The notes under the pieces were generated by a model. The model saw nothing but the letters and a program-made list of their open reading frames with translations, ran no database searches and was not told the DNA's origin. 12,302 nucleotides of DNA, from contig DDFE01000256.1 in assembly GCA_002336985.1 (NCBI GenBank), forward strand, positions 1 to 12,302. Direction: 5' to 3'. Each line of letters starts with the position of its first letter. Within the stretch, counting starts at the first letter, position 1. Made by a program: the position numbers and the translations under genes. Origin of the DNA: Sphingomonadales bacterium UBA1936. Its GTDB lineage: Bacteria; Pseudomonadota; Alphaproteobacteria; Sphingomonadales; Sphingomonadaceae. Shown piece after piece: positions 7,443-12,302 of this stretch.

Positions 7443-8414
7443 GTGCAAAGATCGATCACCGTTGTCGATGCGGACAGCACGCGCGCGGCGCTGCCGTTCG
7501 ACCGGCTTATTCCGGCGTTGCGATCGGCTTTTGCGGCCGACGGTACAGTGCCGATGCGCCATCACCACCACATCGAGCATCCGGGCGGGAATAATGGCGT
7601 CCTGTTGCTGATGCCTGCATGGCGCGGCGGAAGCCTAGGCGTGAAGATCGCGACCATTTTTCCGGGCAACAATGCGCACGGATTGCCAAGCGTTTATAGC
7701 AGCTACCTGCTGAGCGACAGCGCAACTGGCGCGCCGATCGCGTTGCTCGATGGGAACGAGATCACGGCGCGGCGTACCGTTGCCGTGTCCGCTCTTGCTG
7801 CATCCTATCTCGCGCGGACGGACGCAGCATCTTTGCTCATCGTGGGTGCCGGGCGCCTGGGCCAATTGGCGGCCTCCGCGTTCGCCTCGGTGCGGCCCAT
7901 CCGGCACGTCGCGATATGGAACCGCGATGTTGCGAAGGCGGAAACCCTGGCCGCGGAGCTGCGGGCCTCGGGTATCGATGCGGCGGCTGCTGTATCGCTG
8001 GAGCAGGCTGTGGGGCAGGCGGACATCATCACCTGTGCGACGCCTTCGACCGAGGCGTTGATATTCGCCGACTGGCTGCGTCCCGGCACGCATCTCGACC
8101 TGATCGGGAGTTTCACTCCGGCGATGCGCGAGGCGGATGACGCCTGCATCGCGCGCGGCCGGGTCTATGTCGACACGCATGACGCACTGGCCGAATCCGG
8201 CGACCTGATCGGGCCGATCGAACGGGGCTTATTTGCAGCGGCGGACATCCGAGGTTCCCTTGCGGACTTATGCCGCGGCACTGTCGGCGGCCGCGGGAAT
8301 TCCACCGACCTGACCGTCTTCAAGTCGGTCGGAACCGCCTTGGCCGACTTGGCTGCGGCGACGCTCGTCCGCGAAATCCTATTTCCGGAAAACCAGACCC
8401 AGCAGGGGGCATGA
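7443..8414 (+). CDS. lhpI: Delta1-pyrroline-2-carboxylate reductase (ornithine cyclodeaminase family)
   Basis: A 323-residue member of the ornithine cyclodeaminase/mu-crystallin family. Visible motifs are the substrate-binding Lys68 in 'GSLGVKIATIFPGN', the conserved 'NEITARRTVAVSALAA' (105-120), a Rossmann fold 'LIVGAGRLGQLAA' with GAGRLG at 135-140, and 'DLIGSFTPAMREAD' plus 'DTHDALAESGDL' near the C-terminus. In the known trans-3-hydroxy-L-proline pathway a protein of this family (LhpI) reduces delta1-pyrroline-2-carboxylate to L-proline. Adjacency to the dehydratase that makes this substrate is the main reason for this call over ornithine cyclodeaminase, alanine dehydrogenase or ketimine reductase. 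It starts with GTG at 7443, 10 bases after proC, with GAGAGA at 7431-7436. A run of four histidines (H40-H43) lies near the predicted substrate pocket. Substrate choice is inferred from family plus context. Confidence 0.85.
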   Translation: MQRSITVVDADSTRAALPFDRLIPALRSAFAADGTVPMRHHHHIEHPGGNNGVLLLMPAWRGGSLGVKIATIFPGNNAHGLPSVYSSYLLSDSATGAPIALLDGNEITARRTVAVSALAASYLARTDAASLLIVGAGRLGQLAASAFASVRPIRHVAIWNRDVAKAETLAAELRASGIDAAAAVSLEQAVGQADIITCATPSTEALIFADWLRPGTHLDLIGSFTPAMREADDACIARGRVYVDTHDALAESGDLIGPIERGLFAAADIRGSLADLCRGTVGGRGNSTDLTVFKSVGTALADLAAATLVREILFPENQTQQGA

Positions 8415-8418
8415 ACTC

Positions 8419-9450
8419 GTGACAAACCGTTCGATCCGCGTCGTGGACATGCATACCGCGGCAGAACCGGTCCGCATCGTCGAGGCGGGCTATCCCGAAC
8501 TCCGGGGCGCGACGATCCTCGAAAAGCGCCGCGATGCGCTGGCGCGGTTCGACGACCTGCGTCGCATGTTGATGCTGGAACCTCGCGGTCACAGCGGCAT
8601 GTACGGCGTCATCCCGACCGCCCCCAGCGATCCATCGGCCGACCTAGCTGTGCTGTTCACCCATCAGGAGGGATACAGCACCATGTGCGGTCATGCGACG
8701 GTCGCGCTCGGCCGGTGGGCCGTGGATACCGGGCAAGTCGCGCTGGTCCATGGGCGTGCGCGGTTCGGCCTCGAGGCGCCGTGCGGTGTCGTGCAGGTCG
8801 ACGTCGATGCGACGGGTGAGGGCGCGCCGCTGGTCGCTTTCGAAAGCGTCGAATCCTTTGCCAGCCACCTGGACCAGACGGTCGACGTTTCCGGAATCGG
8901 ATCGGTCACTTTCGATGTCGCTTTCGGCGGGGCTTTTTACGTTATTCTGCCTTCGTCACGGATCGGCTTGTCACTCATGGACACGCCGCTGGCCGATCTT
9001 GTGCAGGCGGGCGTGGCCATCACCGACGCAGTGCGGGCGGCGCTGACGATAACCCATCCGACCGAGCCCGATCTGGGTTTCCTGTACGGTACGATCCTCA
9101 CCGACGACGTGCCGCTCGGCAACCATGGCGGGCGGCCGAGCCATAACCTGTGCATCTTTGCGGAGGGGCAGATCGACCGTTCGCCGACGGGCAGCGGCGT
9201 TACCGCGCGCATTGCGCTGGCGGCGGCACGGGGAGAGATGACGGTCGGGCAGGATTGCGAGATCCGTGGCGTATCCGGCGAAGGGTTTTGCGGCACGCTC
9301 GCCCGTTCGGAGCAACGCGGCGAAGGACTGGTGTCGCGGGTGCGCGTGGCGGGCCGTTCCTATTACGCGGCCCGCACCGAATTCATTGCTGAACCCGGCG
9401 ACCGTTTCGGCGACGGGTTCGAACTTCCCGCCAGGTTCGCGGACCTCTGA
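8419..9450 (+). CDS. lhpH: Trans-3-hydroxy-L-proline dehydratase (proline racemase family)
   Basis: A 343-residue proline-racemase-fold protein. Two catalytic positions identify the subgroup: Cys90 in 'YSTMCGHATVALG' and Thr257 in 'DRSPTGSGVTARIAL'. Proline racemase and 4-hydroxyproline 2-epimerase have Cys at both positions, while the Cys/Thr pair is the known mark of trans-3-hydroxy-L-proline dehydratase (human L3HYPDH, bacterial LhpH). That enzyme removes water to give delta1-pyrroline-2-carboxylate, the substrate of the reductase encoded just upstream. 'MLEPRGHSGMYGVIPT' (52-67) is also characteristic, and the fold is complete to the end. It starts at GTG 8419 with AGGGGG at 8404-8409; the nearby ATG at 8411 is out of frame. 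It is last in the operon and ends 7 bases from the convergent hydrolase gene. I am confident of the subgroup because the diagnostic residue is visible. Confidence 0.93.
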   Translation: MTNRSIRVVDMHTAAEPVRIVEAGYPELRGATILEKRRDALARFDDLRRMLMLEPRGHSGMYGVIPTAPSDPSADLAVLFTHQEGYSTMCGHATVALGRWAVDTGQVALVHGRARFGLEAPCGVVQVDVDATGEGAPLVAFESVESFASHLDQTVDVSGIGSVTFDVAFGGAFYVILPSSRIGLSLMDTPLADLVQAGVAITDAVRAALTITHPTEPDLGFLYGTILTDDVPLGNHGGRPSHNLCIFAEGQIDRSPTGSGVTARIALAAARGEMTVGQDCEIRGVSGEGFCGTLARSEQRGEGLVSRVRVAGRSYYAARTEFIAEPGDRFGDGFELPARFADL

Positions 9451-9457
9451 AGCCGCG

Positions 9458-10906
9458 TCAGGCCGCTTTGCGCGTTGCTATCAGTGTCGGCCAGGCGCGG
9501 GCACCGGAATTGATGTTGACCGCCCGGTCCATCGTCAGGCGGCCGCCGTCGACCGACAGCGTGATCGTGTCGCGAAACGCCGATTCCGTATAGTTCAGGA
9601 CCATTTCTAGCCGGTCGTCCGCCAGCCACCGCATGCCCGCGACAGTCGGCGTCGCTTCCATCCGGTAACCGTGGTGCAAAGTGGAGCCGGGAAGGTAGCT
9701 CGGCGCCTTTTTCCAGCTGTCGCGCCCGGCGACGACCGTGTGCTTCCCCTCGCCGTCGGTCAGCGAAAACCGCATCTCCCCGGGCGTGAAAGACAGGGAT
9801 AGCGCCGTGAGGTCCAGGTCGTTGGCGTCGAACGTCCATTCGCCATCGAATGCCGCCTCGTCGCCCCTAGCGAGTGAGGTGAAGGCGGGCGGCAAGGCCC
9901 AGACCCTCAGCCTGCGAGCCAGGCGTTCGTCGGCATCGGCATCGACCTTTCCGCTAAATGCTGCGGGGAAATGCCGGTCGAGGTGCGGCAAGAGCACCTT
10001 GCTCTCTTCCATCGCGCAATTGATGACGAGCACCGCGTTGGAGGCGGGCACGACCATAATGACCTGCACGAACTGGCCGAGCGCCATGTAATATCCGTCG
10101 CGGACGACCCAGTGATAGCCGTAGTTCGGCACGCCCTCGACCGTGCCCGTAGCCTGCGCGACCCACCATTCCGACAGGATGCGCTGACCATCCCATATGC
10201 CCTTCTGCGCATGGAGAATGCCGATCTTGAGGGAGTCGGCGGTCGTCAGGCTCAAGCCATTGCCGCCAGGGTTCAGTCCATCCGGTCCCACGTCCCATGT
10301 GACGTCGGTGATGCCCAGCGGCTCGAAGAGACGCGGCTTCAGGAAGTCGAACATCGTTTCACCCGTGACCCGCGTCACGATCGCAGAAAGCATGTAGCTC
10401 GAGGCGCTGGAATAGACGTAAACCGTTCCCGGCTCATGCTCGAGCGGGATACGGAAGAATTCGTCGATCCAGCTTGTCGTAATGCCGCGCCAGATCGCCC
10501 CCGAAACTTCGCTGCCTTGGCCGGAACGCATCGTCAGCAAATCTTCGACGGTCATTCGTGCGATCGGGCTGTCCGGTGCGACCTCGACCTCCGGAAAGAA
10601 GCGGCAAACCTTGTCCGTCAGCGAAAGCTGGCCGTCGTCGATCAACATGCCGATTGCGCAGGCAGTAATGCTCTTTGTCACCGAATGCGTGATGCGGCGT
10701 TCGTCCGCGACATAGGGCCAGTGCCAGCCCTCCGCGACGATAGCGCCGTCACGCCAGATCATCAGTTCGTGCAATTCCAGTTTCGCCGCTTCGACATCGT
10801 CGATGAAACCCACGATGTGATTTGCATCGACGCCAACGGACGACGGCGTGTCGCGTCGTAGACCGTCGGGGGAAGCTGTTGCCGGATGCTGGATTGTTGT
10901 TGCCAC
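9458..10906 (-). CDS. Serine hydrolase, beta-lactamase/class C family (likely peptidase or esterase)
   Basis: A 482-residue protein on the minus strand with the class C beta-lactamase/DD-peptidase fold. The SxxK motif is S75-V-T-K78 in 'HSVTKSITACAIGMLIDDG'. The tyrosine motif is Y165-S-S in 'VYVYSSASSYMLSAIV'. 'GGNGLSLTTADSLKIGIL' and 'YGYHWVV' follow, as in esterase/amidase-like members. An obvious KTG/HxG third motif is not evident; the equivalent stretch reads 'MALGQFVQVIMVVP'. The N-terminus has no signal peptide, so it is probably cytoplasmic, unlike true beta-lactamases. About 130 C-terminal residues form an additional beta-rich domain. The start is GTG (codon at 10906-10904) with only a weak ribosome site. 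It is transcribed divergently from the PepSY gene across a shared control region and convergently with lhpH. Likely activity is on an imported peptide, amide or ester; resistance to antibiotics is not implied. Confidence 0.85.
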   Translation of the reverse strand: MATTIQHPATASPDGLRRDTPSSVGVDANHIVGFIDDVEAAKLELHELMIWRDGAIVAEGWHWPYVADERRITHSVTKSITACAIGMLIDDGQLSLTDKVCRFFPEVEVAPDSPIARMTVEDLLTMRSGQGSEVSGAIWRGITTSWIDEFFRIPLEHEPGTVYVYSSASSYMLSAIVTRVTGETMFDFLKPRLFEPLGITDVTWDVGPDGLNPGGNGLSLTTADSLKIGILHAQKGIWDGQRILSEWWVAQATGTVEGVPNYGYHWVVRDGYYMALGQFVQVIMVVPASNAVLVINCAMEESKVLLPHLDRHFPAAFSGKVDADADERLARRLRVWALPPAFTSLARGDEAAFDGEWTFDANDLDLTALSLSFTPGEMRFSLTDGEGKHTVVAGRDSWKKAPSYLPGSTLHHGYRMEATPTVAGMRWLADDRLEMVLNYTESAFRDTITLSVDGGRLTMDRAVNINSGARAWPTLIATRKAA

Positions 10907-10976
10907 GACGATCTCAAAACAAGGTAGAATTCTGCTGCCGGCGCGGTTTCGCCAGGCATGTCTATCTTCAACAGTT

Positions 10977-11002
10977 TTGTATTACTGTTGTCAATAGTTC
11001 AA
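10977..11002. promoter_or_regulatory. Putative GntR operator in the hydrolase/PepSY divergent region
   Basis: The site begins TTGTATT (10977-10983) and carries GTCAATA (10990-10996) at exactly the same offset as the 6563 site. The right arm AGTTCAA matches AATACAA at 5 of 7. Over 26 positions the two sites agree fully at both 7-base words and at 4 of the last 6 bases; the six bases between the words differ more. It overlaps the -35 regions proposed for both flanking genes, which suits a repressor. Confidence 0.5.
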
Positions 11003-11025
11003 AATGTGCTAACAATGTCGCACAC

Positions 11026-11050
11026 GGACCCGGGGCTAACGGCCCGGTCC
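11026..11050 (+). other. GC-rich hairpin in the leader of the PepSY gene
   Basis: GGACC (11026-11030) pairs with GGTCC (11046-11050), and after one bulged C, GGG pairs with CCC, leaving an 8-10 base loop. The tail CTTCTAATTTTG is T-rich but lacks a continuous T run, so this is at best a weak terminator or attenuator. The start codon at 11070 is 20 bases downstream. Confidence 0.35.
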
Positions 11051-11069
11051 CTTCTAATTTTGATGTTGG

Positions 11070-12158
11070 GTGGCCTTGAAACCGACGTTCCTGAAATTGC
11101 ATCGCTGGATCGGGCTGAGCGTAGGCCTGTTACTGATGATCCAAGCGCTCACCGGCGTCGCGCTCGTTTTCCGTGACGAGCTGGAACGGGTGGTCCAGCC
11201 CTCGCTTATTGTGCAGGTTGGTCCAGCAGCATTACCGGTGCAAACAGTGCTCGATGCCGTGCCCGCGGCCCACCCCAAAGCGAAGATAAATCGCGCTGAT
11301 TTTCCAACGCAGACCGACCAGGCGGTCATCGTCAAATGGACACTGAAAGAACAGCGCTGGCTGACCGCCGTCGATCCGTACACGGGCAATATCGTTCGCG
11401 ACGGACCGCAGAACAACTGGCCGCTGGAATGGGTTTTCAACCTGCACGATCAACTTCTGGCCGGACCGGCGGGTGAAACGCTTATCGGTATCGAAGGGGT
11501 CGTCCTGGTTTTCCTCATCGTATCCGGGCTGATCTATTGGTGGCCCGGCCGGAAACGCTTCAGGCAGGGGTTCCGCGTCAAGCTCGACGGTAGCGCCGAT
11601 ATTCGTTGGCGCACCTTGCACCGGGCCGTGGGCGCGGGAGTTTCCGTTCTGCTGCTTGTGTCAGCCCTGACCGGCATTCTGATGGTCTGGAAGGATCCGT
11701 TTCGCGATGTGCTCAGTACCTTCACCAAGGTCGAGCGAAAGCCGTCGCCCAAGGTGGCCGAACTGGCCGGAGTGCCGAAACTGCCCGTCGACCGCCTGAT
11801 CGAAAATGCGCGCGAGTCCTACGACATGGCGCCGTTGCGCCAACTGCGTTTTTCGAGCGGCGGACGTGTCGTGGCGGTCTATCTCGACAGCGACAGCCGC
11901 ACGATCCGGCCCGACGGTACGAGCCAGGTCTATTACAACGCATATGATGGTGCCGTGCTGGACCGTTATGTCGCGGGCGAAATGGCACCAGCGAGCGAGA
12001 TGGTCGATTGGCTCTATCCGGTTCACATCGGCCTTTGGGGCGGACTGTTCACCAAGCTGCTCCTGATGCTGACTGGCCTTACCCTGGTCGGGATGGGTGC
12101 GAGCGGGCTGTGGCTTTGGTACTCCCGCACGTCGAAGCGTCGGCGGCGCAAGGCATGA
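11070..12158 (+). CDS. PepSY-domain membrane protein, siderophore-iron reductase-like
   Basis: A 362-residue inner-membrane protein of the PepSY-associated transmembrane family. Four helices are visible: about 13-34 ('WIGLSVGLLLMIQALTGVAL'), 138-159 ('LIGIEGVVLVFLIVSGLIYW'), 178-197 ('GAGVSVLLLVSALTGILMVW') and 328-351. Large periplasmic PepSY segments lie after helix 1 and helix 3. Histidines sit beside each helix: H11 (LHRWIG), H126 (LHDQLLAG), H174 (LHRAVG), H319 (HIGLWGG). Relatives such as FoxB use histidine-bound haem to reduce iron from imported siderophores. Genes of this family often accompany TonB receptors, as here. The only usable in-frame starts are GTG 11070 and TTG 11076, because a stop lies at 11061-11063. 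There is no good Shine-Dalgarno, so translation may be weak or structured. Function as a reductase is inferred. Confidence 0.85.
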   Translation: MALKPTFLKLHRWIGLSVGLLLMIQALTGVALVFRDELERVVQPSLIVQVGPAALPVQTVLDAVPAAHPKAKINRADFPTQTDQAVIVKWTLKEQRWLTAVDPYTGNIVRDGPQNNWPLEWVFNLHDQLLAGPAGETLIGIEGVVLVFLIVSGLIYWWPGRKRFRQGFRVKLDGSADIRWRTLHRAVGAGVSVLLLVSALTGILMVWKDPFRDVLSTFTKVERKPSPKVAELAGVPKLPVDRLIENARESYDMAPLRQLRFSSGGRVVAVYLDSDSRTIRPDGTSQVYYNAYDGAVLDRYVAGEMAPASEMVDWLYPVHIGLWGGLFTKLLLMLTGLTLVGMGASGLWLWYSRTSKRRRRKA

Positions 12159-12180
12159 CCATTACGATCGGAGAGTTTTG

Positions 12181-12201
12181 ATGAAGGCGGCAGGACAATG
12201 A
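12181..12201 (+). CDS. Possible six-codon leader peptide (MKAAGQ)
   Basis: ATG at 12181 follows GGAGAG (12170-12175) at 5 bases, a better ribosome site than the one before the dehydrogenase ATG at 12198. The mini-frame ends with TGA at 12199-12201, overlapping that ATG as ATGA. This geometry suits translational coupling, but a frame this short can arise by chance. Confidence 0.3.
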   Translation: MKAAGQ

Positions 12202-12302
12202 CGCGAATTCTCGTATTGCCGGGTGACGGTATCGGCCCTGAAATCACGACGGCGACGCTGGCCGTCTTGGAAGCGGCTACGGGCGGGAACGTGATGTTCG
12301 AC
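12198..12302 (+). CDS. Isocitrate/isopropylmalate dehydrogenase-family protein (3' end outside window)
   Basis: The first 35 residues of a beta-decarboxylating dehydrogenase: MTRILVLPGDGIGPEITTAT is the family's N-terminal signature. Members oxidise and decarboxylate 2-hydroxy acids such as 3-isopropylmalate, isocitrate, homoisocitrate, tartrate or malate; this fragment cannot tell which. The ATG at 12198 has AGGA only 2 bases upstream, which is too close to be an ideal ribosome site, and may rely on coupling to the mini-frame before it. It lies 39 bases after the PepSY stop on the same strand, so the two are probably co-transcribed. Confidence 0.85.
   Translation, partial: MTRILVLPGDGIGPEITTATLAVLEAATGGNVMFD

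Larger units (their letters stand above)
10907..11069. promoter_or_regulatory. Divergent control region between hydrolase and PepSY genes
   Basis: This 163-base intergenic stretch is AT-rich at 10961-11020. On the plus strand TTGTCA (10988-10993), 17 bases, then AACAAT (11011-11016) makes a plausible promoter for the PepSY gene. TTGTAT (10977-10982), 17 bases, then CAAAAT (11000-11005) is an alternative. Read on the minus strand, the same core gives a perfect TTGACA (10994-10989) that could serve as the -35 for the hydrolase, though a matching -10 is weak. Both promoters would be covered by the TTGTATT-type operator. A GC-rich hairpin follows at 11026-11050. Confidence 0.5.

Noticed and set aside
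8419..9450. Proline racemase or 4-hydroxyproline 2-epimerase call
   Set aside because: Those enzymes need a second cysteine where this protein has Thr257; Cys/Thr indicates the 3-hydroxyproline dehydratase.
9451..9469. Possible bidirectional hairpin at the lhpH/hydrolase junction
   Set aside because: Only four pairs before a mismatch and no T run; too weak to call a terminator.
9971..10861. 296-codon plus-strand open frame opposite the serine hydrolase
   Set aside because: The minus-strand frame has SxxK and other family motifs; this frame has none and is a shadow.
9458..10906. Antibiotic-resistance beta-lactamase
   Set aside because: No signal peptide, no KTG motif, and a length and C-terminal domain unlike AmpC; the gene context is catabolic.

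Overview
The window is GC-rich and gene-dense and reads as a catabolic/uptake locus from an alphaproteobacterium, most likely a sphingomonad (Sphingomonadales). Indications are the 'DDIVVTG' TonB-box region of the outer-membrane receptor, frequent GTG starts, and gene families typical of that order. I see nine complete protein genes and two cut by the window edges. There is no RNA gene, insertion sequence or CRISPR array, and no gene-free stretch longer than about 165 bases.

Layout. (1) 1-1901, plus strand: the C-terminal end of a DppC/OppC-type peptide ABC permease, coupled by an ATGA overlap to a fused two-domain DppD-DppF-type ATPase. (2) 1902-4300: an AT-rich control region, a siderophore-type TonB-dependent receptor, and an intrinsic terminator that lies directly before the next gene. 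(3) 4301-6545: a secreted metal-dependent amidohydrolase of the prolidase/imidazolonepropionase-like group and a GntR/FCD-like regulator that appears to carry two winged-helix domains. (4) 6546-9450: a tight three-gene operon of a ProC-type pyrroline-5-carboxylate reductase, an ornithine-cyclodeaminase-family delta1-pyrroline-2-carboxylate reductase (LhpI type), and a proline-racemase-family protein whose Cys/Thr active-site pair marks it as trans-3-hydroxy-L-proline dehydratase (LhpH type). (5) 9458-10906, minus strand: a serine hydrolase of the beta-lactamase/class C fold, convergent with the operon. (6) 10907-12302: a divergent control region, a four-helix PepSY membrane protein resembling siderophore-iron reductases, and the start of an isocitrate/isopropylmalate-dehydrogenase-family gene.

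How it may work together (inference). LhpH and LhpI convert trans-3-hydroxy-L-proline to L-proline through delta1-pyrroline-2-carboxylate. Around them are an outer-membrane receptor, a peptide ABC transporter, a periplasmic prolidase-like hydrolase and a second serine hydrolase. This suggests import and dismantling of a proline- or hydroxyproline-containing peptide. The siderophore-like receptor and PepSY reductase-like protein raise the possibility that this peptide binds iron.

The most notable regulatory signal is a repeated AT-rich motif that begins TTGTATT. It lies upstream of the receptor (1917-1963, two copies), the pro/lhp operon (6561-6590) and the hydrolase/PepSY divergent pair (10977-11002). 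It is probably the operator of the locally encoded GntR regulator and would tie the three units into one regulon.
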